Shown: positions 10,433 through 20,210 of the stretch, piece by piece
Layout of the letters: each line of letters begins with the position of its first letter
Position numbering within the stretch: position 1 is the first letter of the stretch
Origin: Spongiivirga citrea
GTDB lineage: Bacteria > Bacteroidota > Bacteroidia > Flavobacteriales > Flavobacteriaceae
NCBI RefSeq assembly: GCF_010671565.1
Contig: NZ_JAABOQ010000003.1
Coordinates: forward strand, 496,001-560,000
Length of the DNA stretch: 64,000 nt
Direction: 5' to 3'
Translations under genes and position numbers: made by a program
Notes under the pieces: model-generated
Database searches by the model: none
Seen by the model: the letters and a program-made list of their open reading frames with translations, nothing else
Told to the model about the DNA's origin: nothing

Positions 10433-12850
10433 CTATTCACTTCTTAAACTTTTTAATGGTTTTATAAAGGCTGCACTTATTGATTGATAACTAATTGTCA
10501 ATAAAGCAATACCGATTGCTATAATAGCCGACAATGCAAAAACCTGCCAGCCTATCTCTATTTTGTAAGCAAAATCTTCTAACCACTTAGACATAATATA
10601 TGCACCAATAGGACCTGCAATTGCAATAGAAATGAGAATGAGTTTCATATAGCTCAAGGTTAGCAGCTTATAAATACTTTTAAAAGGTGCTCCTAATACC
10701 ATGCGAATACTGATTTCTTTTTTGCGTTGCTCTACCATAAAAGCAGACAGCGCAAATAGTCCTAAACAAGCCACAAAAATTGCAAAGAATGCAAAGCTGT
10801 TAAAGATGATACCCATACGTTTTACATCTTGGTGCATACTAGCAAAATCTTGGTCTAAAAATGTATAGTTAAAGTCTTGATTGGGCATATTAGCGCTCCA
10901 TACTTTTGCTATTGAAGCAATAGATTCACTAATATCGCCACCGGATAATTTAGCCATGATGGCACCATAATTTCGGCCGATAACTAATGATAACGGTTCG
11001 ATATCCTCTTTTAATGATTTGAAGTGAAAATCCTCGATGACACCAACGATCTTCCAAGTGGCGTAATTGTTATTGATGATTTTGCCAATAGGATCTTTAA
11101 GGCCTAGTTGACTTGCCATTTTCTCGTTGATGATAATTGACTCCGAAACATCAGACCCGTATTCTTTTGAAAAATTTCGGCCCTGCTTTACCTTAATTCC
11201 TAAAGTGTTTAGGTAGTTATAATCAACTCTCCATATTTGACCTGGAACTCCTCTTTCTTCAGCTCCTTCGCCTTCTTTTTTAAAGGTGTTTCCGTTTCGT
11301 TCGTATCCGTCTACTGGTAAATACGCACTTTGAGAAATAGCGTTTACAAATGACAATTCGCTTAATTGATTTTTAAAACTTTCAGCTTTATTCCCAAGTG
11401 ATTCGGCACCATTAATCACCAATACTTGCTCCTTATTATACCCAAGTTCTTTTTGGAGAATAAAGTCCATTTGCTTGTAAATTACTAGTGTGCTGATGAT
11501 AAGAATGACAGAAGTTGCAAATTGAAATACGACCAAGCCACTTCGCAGTCTACCGCTTTTTGCACCTACTTTTAAGCTGCCTTTTAAAACATTTACTGGT
11601 CTAAAAGCCGATAGATAAAATGCTGGATATAAGCCAGCAATTAGGCCTACTACCAAAGCAGATATAAAAATGACTGTAAGAAACCAGCCTTCAGCCCAAG
11701 GCATATTAATAGACTTTGCCGCGATGTTATTGAAGGTAGGAAGTAGTAACCAGGTTAATAAAACCCCCAGTACAAACGAAGCGATACTAAACAATACCGA
11801 CTCCGTTAAAAACTGGGTGACTAGATTACGCTTGAAGGCTCCAACAGTTTTTCGTAATCCTACCTCTTTAGCTCGGTTAGCCGATTTGGCGGTTGATAGA
11901 TTAATAAAGTTGATACAAGCCAACAACAATATAAAAATGGCAATTGCGGCAAATAACCAAATGAAACGTATGTCGCCATGTTGTAGTCCGTCATTCATTT
12001 TCAAATCAGACTTCAAGTGAACATCGGTTATTGGTTGTAATTTATACTCTATTGTTTTTAACACCTCAATAAAATCAGCAGATCTGCTACGTTCAATTTG
12101 AGCTGGAATTATATAATCTTCCATAATGGCGAACATCTTTTTCTCAAGTGCAGCCACATTCGCATTGGGGTCTACTTCGATATAGGTGAAGTAGTTTTGG
12201 TGTGTCCAGTTCATATTTTGATCCTCAATTCTCAATAAGAAATCAAAATTGAGGTGCGATTTACGTAATGTTGGTTTCATCACCCCTGTTACCGTGTAGG
12301 TCTTCTCAGTATCTTCATCTAAAACCACAGTTTTTCCAACAGCATTTCCATTTGGGAAGTAAATTTTTGCTTTTTCATGCGACAATACCATGCTATTTGG
12401 TTGTGTCATTGCATTTTTAAGATCTCCCTCTGCCAATGATATTTCTAATACTTCTAATGCATTTTGATCTGCAAGTAAAAAGCCATCTTCTAGATTATTT
12501 CTAGACTCACCACTAACCTTTAAGGATCGCTTCCCTGCTCCAAACAATTCTGAGGCATTGACCTTTCCTGCTTTTACGATCTCAGGAAAATCGTTTTGAA
12601 GAGCCCCAGCAAATGGTAATGGAAAGTGTACACTTTTCATTACTTCACCATTAAACATACCCTGCAAGACTACTCGATAAATCCGGTCTTTTTTCTCGTA
12701 GTGTTTGTCGTAACTCAATTCATCTTTTATGAAAAAAGCAATTAACAAACAGGCGGCAATACCAACTGCGAATCCTCCAATCTTGATACTGGTAAACAGT
12801 TTATCTTTTAAGATACTCCTCCAAGCTATTTTTAAGTGATTTTTGAACAT
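10433..12850 (-). CDS. FtsX/MacB-family ABC transporter permease (array member 6)
   Basis: An 805-residue permease, MFKNHLKIAWRSILKDKLF at the start and KPLKSLRSE at the end. Coupling segments are ANRAKEVGLRKTVGAFK and EQRKKEISIRMVLGAP. The second is altered (ISIRM for IGIRK, and P for S at the end). Both periplasmic domains and both helix bundles are intact, with no sign of decay. The gene follows its upstream neighbour after 25 bp and is presumably cotranscribed. Confidence 0.92.
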   Translation of the reverse strand: MFKNHLKIAWRSILKDKLFTSIKIGGFAVGIAACLLIAFFIKDELSYDKHYEKKDRIYRVVLQGMFNGEVMKSVHFPLPFAGALQNDFPEIVKAGKVNASELFGAGKRSLKVSGESRNNLEDGFLLADQNALEVLEISLAEGDLKNAMTQPNSMVLSHEKAKIYFPNGNAVGKTVVLDEDTEKTYTVTGVMKPTLRKSHLNFDFLLRIEDQNMNWTHQNYFTYIEVDPNANVAALEKKMFAIMEDYIIPAQIERSRSADFIEVLKTIEYKLQPITDVHLKSDLKMNDGLQHGDIRFIWLFAAIAIFILLLACINFINLSTAKSANRAKEVGLRKTVGAFKRNLVTQFLTESVLFSIASFVLGVLLTWLLLPTFNNIAAKSINMPWAEGWFLTVIFISALVVGLIAGLYPAFYLSAFRPVNVLKGSLKVGAKSGRLRSGLVVFQFATSVILIISTLVIYKQMDFILQKELGYNKEQVLVINGAESLGNKAESFKNQLSELSFVNAISQSAYLPVDGYERNGNTFKKEGEGAEERGVPGQIWRVDYNYLNTLGIKVKQGRNFSKEYGSDVSESIIINEKMASQLGLKDPIGKIINNNYATWKIVGVIEDFHFKSLKEDIEPLSLVIGRNYGAIMAKLSGGDISESIASIAKVWSANMPNQDFNYTFLDQDFASMHQDVKRMGIIFNSFAFFAIFVACLGLFALSAFMVEQRKKEISIRMVLGAPFKSIYKLLTLSYMKLILISIAIAGPIGAYIMSKWLEDFAYKIEIGWQVFALSAIIAIGIALLTISYQSISAAFIKPLKSLRSE

Positions 12851-12875
12851 ATTCTGATTGATTTATGATGATTGA

Positions 12876-15236
12876 TTATTCTGTACGCAAGCTTTTTACT
12901 GGATTAGTAATTGCTGCTTTAATACTTTGATAGCTGACTGTTAATATGGAAATAACTGTGACTAAAAAGGCTACTAATACAAAAACCCCCCAACTAATAT
13001 CTATTCGATATGAAAAATCTTCCAGCCAGTTTTGCATAGTATACCATGAGATGGGTACTGCAACCAAAAATGAGATTAGAATGAGTTTGAAAAAATCTTT
13101 AGATAACAAGGCTGCTATACTTTGTACAGATGCACCCAATACTTTACGCACCCCTATCTCTTTTTTTCTGTTTTCAGCCATGTAACTTGCAAGTCCGAAT
13201 AGGCCCAAGCAAGAAATAAATATGGTTAAAATGGTGAATAAACTTGCTAAGCTACCGACACGCTGCGTACTTCTAAACTTTCTAGCATATTGCTCATCTG
13301 CAAAGTAATATTCAAACGGATATTCTGGATTAAACTTTTTAAATATCGCTTCGGTCTTAGCCAAATTTTCTTTAATAGGATTATCATTATTAAATTTAAT
13401 ATGAATAACTCTGGCCCAAGGTGTAGCGGCTTCAATAACCATTGGCACTACTTTTTGGTAGGGCGACTCATAAATATAATCTTTAATTACACCTACTACA
13501 GTCCACTTCTTACCGTCATCAATTACAATTTGCCCTAAAGGCTCTTCAAAACCCATATGTTTTACAGCTGTTTCGTTTAAAATCATAGCTGAAGAATCAG
13601 TAGGAAATTTTTGTAAATCGATATCACGACCCGCAACTAACTCAAAGCCCATTGTTTTTACTATGTTTTGATCAGTACCCATACGTGTGATAGTTGTTTT
13701 GTCATTTTCATCTTTCCCTTTCCAAATCAATCCCCATGTATCACTATTTCTAGAAGTAATTGGCGAGGTCATTCTTGTAACCGATGTTGCAGCTCCAGAA
13801 GCCAATAATTCATTTTTTAAAAGCGAATAGTTCTTACTTAAATCACCTTCTGCCCAGGAAAACACCAAATTGTTTTGATTGTAGCCAAGAGATCGGTCCT
13901 GCGCATTTTCAATTTGTTCTCTTACGATTATCGTAGCGGTAATAAGTACGATTGCTACTGTAAACTGGGTAACCACTAATACTTTTCGCGGAGTGATAAA
14001 GGCATTTATTTTTTGAAATGTGCCTTTTAGCACAGCTGAAGGTTGAAAAGCGGATAAATACCAAGCAGGATAGCTGCCTGCTAAGATTCCTGTAAACAGA
14101 ATAACACCAACTGCGATGAACCAAAACCACTTATTCGAAAAATCTAACGAAAGTTCTTTGCCGACTAGCGAGTTAAATGAAGGCAGAACAATAAATACGA
14201 TAATAAGAGCGACCAAAGCCGCAATAAATGAGATAAGTATAGATTCTCCTAAAAATTGCGTTATCAACGTTTTTTTTCTGGCACCTATTACTTTACGAAC
14301 ACCTACTTCTTTTGCTCTTTTTTGGCTACGCGCTGTGCTTAAGTTCATAAAATTTATACATGCCATTACCAGCACAATAATTGCAATGATACCAAACAGT
14401 CTAATTGTATCAATTCGTCCACCTGATTCTAGTCCATTTTTAAACTTTGAATATAAATAGGTTCGTGAGAAAGGTTGTAGATAAGTAATCATGTCAGCCC
14501 CTTCCTTATCGTAATTTTTACGCAAATCTTTAATTTTTGCAGCGAATGCAGCATAATCAATTCCTTGTTTTAACATGACAAAAGTTGTCGTATTGTTGTT
14601 GCCCCAATAATCGCTAACCCAACCCCGTTGTTTGAGGTAAGACCAAGGAATTAAATACTCAAACTGAAACCGCGTATTGGTTGGCAAATTTTTAAGAACG
14701 CCAGTAATAGTAAATGTTTCTGAATTATCAACCTTTATTGTTTTGCCCACAGGGTTTTCAGCACCAAATAGTTTTTTTGAAAAATCTTCGGTAATAATCA
14801 TTGAATAAGCATCACTAAAAATATTTTCTTGATCTCCTTTTACAAGGGGGAAATCAAATATTTTCAAAAAGTCAGTATCAACAGCGTGACCGATACCTTT
14901 GATACGTTTTTCATCTTTTGAAAATAACACCGTGTTATCCCAATTTAATCTCGCGACACGTTCAACCTCTGGATAATCTTTCTTGATTGCTGCTGCCATT
15001 GGCTGCGGAGTCGTATTCCATGTTTGAATTTCGCCATTAACGGCTAATTGATTATTTGCCTCATAAATTCGATCAATATTTTGATGAAATTTATCGAAGT
15101 GAAGTTCATGATTGATCCACAACATAATCAGGGTGGTAACTGCCAGTCCTAGAGCAAGCCCTACAATATTTAGTATTGAAAAACTTTTATTTTGTACAAG
15201 ATTCCTCCAGGCTATTTTGAGATAATTTTTAAACAT
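12876..15236 (-). CDS. FtsX/MacB-family ABC transporter permease (array member 5)
   Basis: At 786 residues this is the shortest complete member. It begins MFKNYLKIAWRNLVQNKSF and ends NPVKSLRTE. Coupling segments are QKRAKEVGVRKVIGARK and ENRKKEIGVRKVLGAS. The first periplasmic domain is shorter than in its neighbours, which accounts for the length. Spacing to the upstream gene is 28 bp. Its start and tail are very close to those of the flanking members at 15265-17700 and 20211-22625, consistent with local duplication followed by divergence of the periplasmic parts. Confidence 0.92.
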   Translation of the reverse strand: MFKNYLKIAWRNLVQNKSFSILNIVGLALGLAVTTLIMLWINHELHFDKFHQNIDRIYEANNQLAVNGEIQTWNTTPQPMAAAIKKDYPEVERVARLNWDNTVLFSKDEKRIKGIGHAVDTDFLKIFDFPLVKGDQENIFSDAYSMIITEDFSKKLFGAENPVGKTIKVDNSETFTITGVLKNLPTNTRFQFEYLIPWSYLKQRGWVSDYWGNNNTTTFVMLKQGIDYAAFAAKIKDLRKNYDKEGADMITYLQPFSRTYLYSKFKNGLESGGRIDTIRLFGIIAIIVLVMACINFMNLSTARSQKRAKEVGVRKVIGARKKTLITQFLGESILISFIAALVALIIVFIVLPSFNSLVGKELSLDFSNKWFWFIAVGVILFTGILAGSYPAWYLSAFQPSAVLKGTFQKINAFITPRKVLVVTQFTVAIVLITATIIVREQIENAQDRSLGYNQNNLVFSWAEGDLSKNYSLLKNELLASGAATSVTRMTSPITSRNSDTWGLIWKGKDENDKTTITRMGTDQNIVKTMGFELVAGRDIDLQKFPTDSSAMILNETAVKHMGFEEPLGQIVIDDGKKWTVVGVIKDYIYESPYQKVVPMVIEAATPWARVIHIKFNNDNPIKENLAKTEAIFKKFNPEYPFEYYFADEQYARKFRSTQRVGSLASLFTILTIFISCLGLFGLASYMAENRKKEIGVRKVLGASVQSIAALLSKDFFKLILISFLVAVPISWYTMQNWLEDFSYRIDISWGVFVLVAFLVTVISILTVSYQSIKAAITNPVKSLRTE

Positions 15237-15264
15237 GATTTCTATTTTTGAATGATGACTGAAA

Positions 15265-17700
15265 CTACTCGGTACGCAAGCTTTTTACTGGATTAACGAT
15301 AGCCGCTTTTATACTTTGATAGCTAACCGTAAGTATTGAAATAATAATTGCAGCCAAAGCAGCTAGTACAAATACCTGCCAGCCAATATCTATTTTATAT
15401 GAAAAATCTTCTAACCACTTACTCATGGCGTACCAACCAAACGGAAGTGAGATAAGAATGGCAATACCTACTAGTTTTAAAAAGTCAATAGTTAATTTAA
15501 ATGCTATTTGAGAAACACTTGCGCCTAAGACTTTTCGAACACCAATTTCCTTTGTTCGTTTTTCAGCATTGAAAGCTGCAAGACCGAATAATCCTAAGCA
15601 CGCAATTAAAATCGAGAGTATGGTGAACACCACAAATATTCTTCCTAAGTTTTGCTCTGCTTGATAGGTTGTATTAAAAGCATCGTCCATAAATCGATAA
15701 GCGAATGGTTGCCCCGGTGCCAAGTCATTCCAAATATTTTCAACTGCAGCAATTGAATTTGAAAAATCTCCTGCATTCAACTTAATCGCCATAGAACCTC
15801 TAGAGTCACCGATAGTTAAACTAAGTGCCCCGATGTCTTTGCGAAGTGTTTCAAAATGGAAGTCTTTTACAACACCAATAACATTTAAGAATTGCATGTC
15901 TTGCTGAGGGCCTAAGTTTCTTGACAGGCGCATACCCAGCACATCTTCAGCTGATTTGCCTATAATTGCTAGGGCAGATTCGTTAATAATCATAGCAGTT
16001 GAATCGGCCGCAAAATCGTTGTTAAAATCTCTGCCAGCAACAATTTCCATGTTCATGGTTGGGATATAATCGTGGTCGACTACCCAAATTTGCATGTTAA
16101 TCGCATCCTCTTGGTTCATCTGACCTTCCCTTGCGAAACTGGTATTGCTTCTCGAAGAAGGGGTTGGCAAGTAACTAGTTAATGAAACGCTTTCAACCTG
16201 AGCCAGTTGCCCTACTTGTTGTTTAAATGAACTTGCTTTATCTCCTATTGCATAAGCATCTTCAATAATAAGAACCTGATCTTTAGTAAAGCCCAATTCT
16301 TTACTTTGAATAAAGCTTAATTGCTGAAATACAATTAATGTGCTAATAATTAGAAATACCGAAATAGCAAATTGAAAGACGACCAGTGTATTACGTACTT
16401 TAGAGTCACCCATATTTTTTGCACCTAATCCTTTTAGCACTTTTGCGGGAATAAACCGGGTCATAAAAAATGCGGGGTACCAGCCTGAAAAAAGCCCTAA
16501 AATAGCAGTAGCGACTAACAAAATAACCCAGAAGATCGGATTGAAAAATGGAAGCTCTATTGCTTTACCAGCTAGGGCATTGAAAAAAGGCAGTGCAAGA
16601 AATGCAATTACCAAAGCAAAAACCAAAGAGATGAATGTAATAAGGCCAGACTCTAGTAAAAACTGTTTAATCAAACTTGTTTTAGTGGAGCCTAAGGTCT
16701 TACGAATACCCACTTCCTTACCTCTTTTTAAAGAATGTGCGGTAGAAAGATTCATAAAATTAACACTAGCCAACACCAGTAAAAACAACCCAATAAATGA
16801 CAATATATACACATTTTTAATCGTGCTATTGGCACTCATTTCTCCGTCTATATCAGAGTGTAAGTGAATATCGGTTAAGGGTGTGCTACCAAAATAAAGG
16901 TGATTGCCTGAAGCTTCAAATTGTTCAGCAGTAATGCCTGGAAAAAAGTTTTGAGCATAGGGAATAACATATGTACCAAACATCGATTGCAAGGCAACTT
17001 GAAAATCGTCCATATTGGTGTTTGGCAAAAGCTTTACTAATGTGTAGTAGTTATGACTGGTCCATTCTGTATCAGAAGCATCTTCAAGACCAGCCATTGC
17101 CATAAAAACTGAATAATCTCTAAGAAATGAGTTCTTTGGTAGGTCTTCTATTACTCCAGTTACTGTATAGGTGTCAGTATTATCTAGAATTACAGTTTGA
17201 CCAATTGCATCATTTATTCCAAAATGTTTTTGAGCGGCCGTGCGTGTTAAAACAACAGTATTGGGTTCTTTAAGTGCTGTTTTTTTGTCACCACTGAGTA
17301 AATCTAGACCCAGCATTTCAAAAAAAGAAGCGTCAACAAATGTTGAAAATTGCTCATTGGTATTTTTCTGAGTATTTTCTTTCCTGATGAACATATTACC
17401 TGTGCTATTAAACCTTGTGGCTAGTTCGACTTGTGGAAAGTCAGCCATCATCGTTTCTGCCATAGGAGCAGATACTTCAGCCATGACACTTTCGGTACCA
17501 CCAAATTTGACATCGACATTCACTCGGTGAATCCGCTCTGCATCTTTAAACATTTTGTCGAAACTTAATTCGTCGTAGATATAAAGAGAAATAAGAAGTC
17601 CTCCTGCAATACCAATAGCAAGACCAAAGGTATTTAAGAAGGTAAAAAACGGCTGTTTTCTAAGGCTTCTCCAGGCTATTTTTATATAATTTTTAAACAT
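15265..17700 (-). CDS. FtsX/MacB-family ABC transporter permease (array member 4)
   Basis: An 811-residue permease. I place the start at 17700 (MFKNYIKIAWRSLRKQPFF) because all other members begin this way. An upstream in-frame ATG at 17727 would add only a non-conserved lysine-rich nonapeptide. Coupling segments are LKRGKEVGIRKTLGSTK and EKRTKEIGVRKVLGAS, tail NPVKSLRTE. Layout and membrane segments are as in the other members. The 71-bp gap upstream carries a small palindrome of the AACCT-N3-AGGTT type. Confidence 0.92.
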   Translation of the reverse strand: MFKNYIKIAWRSLRKQPFFTFLNTFGLAIGIAGGLLISLYIYDELSFDKMFKDAERIHRVNVDVKFGGTESVMAEVSAPMAETMMADFPQVELATRFNSTGNMFIRKENTQKNTNEQFSTFVDASFFEMLGLDLLSGDKKTALKEPNTVVLTRTAAQKHFGINDAIGQTVILDNTDTYTVTGVIEDLPKNSFLRDYSVFMAMAGLEDASDTEWTSHNYYTLVKLLPNTNMDDFQVALQSMFGTYVIPYAQNFFPGITAEQFEASGNHLYFGSTPLTDIHLHSDIDGEMSANSTIKNVYILSFIGLFLLVLASVNFMNLSTAHSLKRGKEVGIRKTLGSTKTSLIKQFLLESGLITFISLVFALVIAFLALPFFNALAGKAIELPFFNPIFWVILLVATAILGLFSGWYPAFFMTRFIPAKVLKGLGAKNMGDSKVRNTLVVFQFAISVFLIISTLIVFQQLSFIQSKELGFTKDQVLIIEDAYAIGDKASSFKQQVGQLAQVESVSLTSYLPTPSSRSNTSFAREGQMNQEDAINMQIWVVDHDYIPTMNMEIVAGRDFNNDFAADSTAMIINESALAIIGKSAEDVLGMRLSRNLGPQQDMQFLNVIGVVKDFHFETLRKDIGALSLTIGDSRGSMAIKLNAGDFSNSIAAVENIWNDLAPGQPFAYRFMDDAFNTTYQAEQNLGRIFVVFTILSILIACLGLFGLAAFNAEKRTKEIGVRKVLGASVSQIAFKLTIDFLKLVGIAILISLPFGWYAMSKWLEDFSYKIDIGWQVFVLAALAAIIISILTVSYQSIKAAIVNPVKSLRTE

Positions 17701-17750
17701 GATTTTCTTTTTTTGATACTGAAACAAGTTCAGTGCTGGTTGATGATTTA

Positions 17751-17763
17751 AACCTACAAGGTT
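17751..17763. repeat. Short REP-like palindrome AACCTACAAGGTT
   Basis: A perfect 5-bp inverted repeat around ACA in the gap between two permease genes. The core CCTACAAGG recurs in the larger hairpins at 25073-25255, so this looks like a minimal copy of the same dispersed intergenic element. Confidence 0.5.
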
Positions 17764-17771
17764 CCAGTTGA

Positions 17772-20156
17772 CTATTCAGTTCGTAAACTTTTCACAGGAC
17801 TTGTTGTTGCTGCTTTTAATGTTTGATAGCTTATTGTTATTAATGTGATGATCATTACTGCTACAATTGCTAATACGAAAAACCACCAATGTATTTTGGT
17901 TCGGTAAGCATAGCCTTGAAGCCACTGTTCCATAAAGTACCAGGCAAATGGAGTAGCAAGTGCCCCCGCGATAAGAATAAGTTTGAAAAAGTCGGCCGTA
18001 AAAAGCGTCAAAATACTCATCACATTACTTCCTAAAACCTTTCGAATGCCGATTTCCTTGGTGCGTTGTCCGACAAAAAATAAGATCAATCCGTAAAGAC
18101 CCAGACAACCAATAAAAATAGCCAGTCCTGCGAAAATTTTGGAAAGAGAAAGGTAGCGTTGCTCTGTTTCATACTGTTCAGCTACGCGCTCATCTAAAAA
18201 CCGGTAATCAAAAATATAGTCAGGGAATGCGCTAAGCCACTCTTTTTCGATAGCTCCCAAAGTTGACTTAATACTATTATGATTTATTTTTAGCCCGATC
18301 TCTCCATACCAATTCTGATTTGCCACAATCATTACAGGTCTAATTTCCTGAGTGAAATTGGTATCATGAAAATCTTTAACGACGCCTACAATGGTGGCAT
18401 TAATATCCCCGCCATTGGCTTCTATTTTTTTTCCTAATAATTCTTCGGAAGATGCCACGCCTATTTTCTTACCGAATTTTTCGTTCACTAAGACTTCGGT
18501 AATCGAATCGCTTTTGAAAAAATTTCGCCCCGTAGCCAATTCTATATCAAAAGTCTCAAGGTAATTTTCATCGGCAATCTTTGCCTGAATATTAAATTCC
18601 TCCGCCTCAGGTCTATTATTATATTTTACGCCAGTACCCCAATTATTTACCGCTCCTCCAGGACTGCTCAGACATGCAGAAACATTCTCGACTCCGGGAA
18701 TTCCTGCTAACCTTAGCTTTAAACTTTCAAACTTGGCAGGTTCAATGTCCGCAGGAATTTCAGACATTACAATTGACTCTTTATCAAAACCCAGATTAGT
18801 ATTTATTGCATAGTCTATTTGCCTGGAAATTATTAGAGTAGATACAATTAAAACTATAGAAATAGCAAATTGAGCAACTACCAAAAACTTTCGTGTAGAT
18901 GATCCTCCAGTATCATTGTGGTTCACTTTTCCTTTAAGAGCTAAAACAGGAGCAATACGAGACATAATAATTCCAGGATAACTCCCTGATAAAAATGAAA
19001 CCAATAGTAAAGCTCCAAATAAGAACCCAAAGAATTTTAAACTTAAAACGTCCTGAAAGGCCAGTTCAAGCTCAAAAAGACTATTAAACGAGGGTAAAAA
19101 TACTAGAGCAAGACCTGCGCCGACAAGCACAGCAAATAGGCTGATGACAAAGGTCTCCGATAAAAATTGCCAAAACAAATGTGTTTTAAAGCTTCCTAAT
19201 ACTTTTCGAACTCCAATTTCTTTTGAACGATAGAACGTTTGCGCGGTAGAGATATTCACAAAATTGATACATGCTATCGCCAATAAAAACAAGCCAATGA
19301 TTCCAAAAACCCATAGAATCACCGGATCAATGCCAGTATATTCAGGATTTAAATGTATGTCTGCAATAGATTGCAATTTATACACATGACGATTCTTGCT
19401 TTTTGGTCTATGCTTAGCCGGAAGTTCTTCAAGTGCCTTTTCAATCGCGCCAACATTCTGACTAGGATTAAGTAGTGTGTAACATTGTAAATTACTGCTA
19501 ATACCGCCCCAATTTTCGCTACCAGCAAACTGAAAAATGTCATTTATATTCTGAAAAGAAACAAACATCTCAGAATTTAAAAATGTCGTTTTAGGAAGGT
19601 CTTTTAATACCCCGACAACCTCAATTGTTTTGTTATTATTAAGCACAAAAGTTTCGCCAACGACATTGGTTTTACCAAAAATTCTTGCTGCGGCTTTCTC
19701 GGTTAAAACTCCTGTATTGGGAGCATCAAGTCCAGCAACTTTTTGTCCATTGGAAAGGGGAAAGTTGAAAATTTGAAAAAAGGCGGCTTCTACAAATGCG
19801 ATATCTTCTTTTAGTTTTACCGTTCTTCCATTCGCTTTTGCGTCAATAAGAAGTCCATCTTGAAACACAATTTTGGCAACTTTTTCGGCATATTCGTAAT
19901 CCTCCCTAAAGACCTTTGCGAAGGCTGGAGGAACGCTGGCTTCATATTCAACCTCATCGCGATGTTCTTCAGTATTTACCCTATAAATCCTATCAGAGTT
20001 CTCATGGAACTTATCAAAAGAAAGATGATAATTAAGGAATAGATAAATAAGGATAGCACTCCCAAACCCAATGGCCAATCCGAAAATATTAATAAAGGCG
20101 AAAACCTTTCGCTTGCGAAGGTTTCTCCATGCTATTTTTAGATAATTTTTAAACAT
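17772..20156 (-). CDS. FtsX/MacB-family ABC transporter permease (array member 3)
   Basis: A 794-residue permease, MFKNYLKIAWRNLRKRKVF at the start and SPVKSLRTE at the end. Coupling segments are FYRSKEIGVRKVLGSFK and GQRTKEIGIRKVLGSN. The first periplasmic domain contains a lysine/arginine-rich segment around residue 250. The complete two-domain, two-bundle layout is preserved. It lies 54 bp after the next gene upstream and should be part of the same transcript. Confidence 0.92.
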   Translation of the reverse strand: MFKNYLKIAWRNLRKRKVFAFINIFGLAIGFGSAILIYLFLNYHLSFDKFHENSDRIYRVNTEEHRDEVEYEASVPPAFAKVFREDYEYAEKVAKIVFQDGLLIDAKANGRTVKLKEDIAFVEAAFFQIFNFPLSNGQKVAGLDAPNTGVLTEKAAARIFGKTNVVGETFVLNNNKTIEVVGVLKDLPKTTFLNSEMFVSFQNINDIFQFAGSENWGGISSNLQCYTLLNPSQNVGAIEKALEELPAKHRPKSKNRHVYKLQSIADIHLNPEYTGIDPVILWVFGIIGLFLLAIACINFVNISTAQTFYRSKEIGVRKVLGSFKTHLFWQFLSETFVISLFAVLVGAGLALVFLPSFNSLFELELAFQDVLSLKFFGFLFGALLLVSFLSGSYPGIIMSRIAPVLALKGKVNHNDTGGSSTRKFLVVAQFAISIVLIVSTLIISRQIDYAINTNLGFDKESIVMSEIPADIEPAKFESLKLRLAGIPGVENVSACLSSPGGAVNNWGTGVKYNNRPEAEEFNIQAKIADENYLETFDIELATGRNFFKSDSITEVLVNEKFGKKIGVASSEELLGKKIEANGGDINATIVGVVKDFHDTNFTQEIRPVMIVANQNWYGEIGLKINHNSIKSTLGAIEKEWLSAFPDYIFDYRFLDERVAEQYETEQRYLSLSKIFAGLAIFIGCLGLYGLILFFVGQRTKEIGIRKVLGSNVMSILTLFTADFFKLILIAGALATPFAWYFMEQWLQGYAYRTKIHWWFFVLAIVAVMIITLITISYQTLKAATTSPVKSLRTE

Positions 20157-20210
20157 AACTGTTCGTTTTTTGATACTGATACAAATTCAGTATCGGTTGA
20201 TTGATTGATC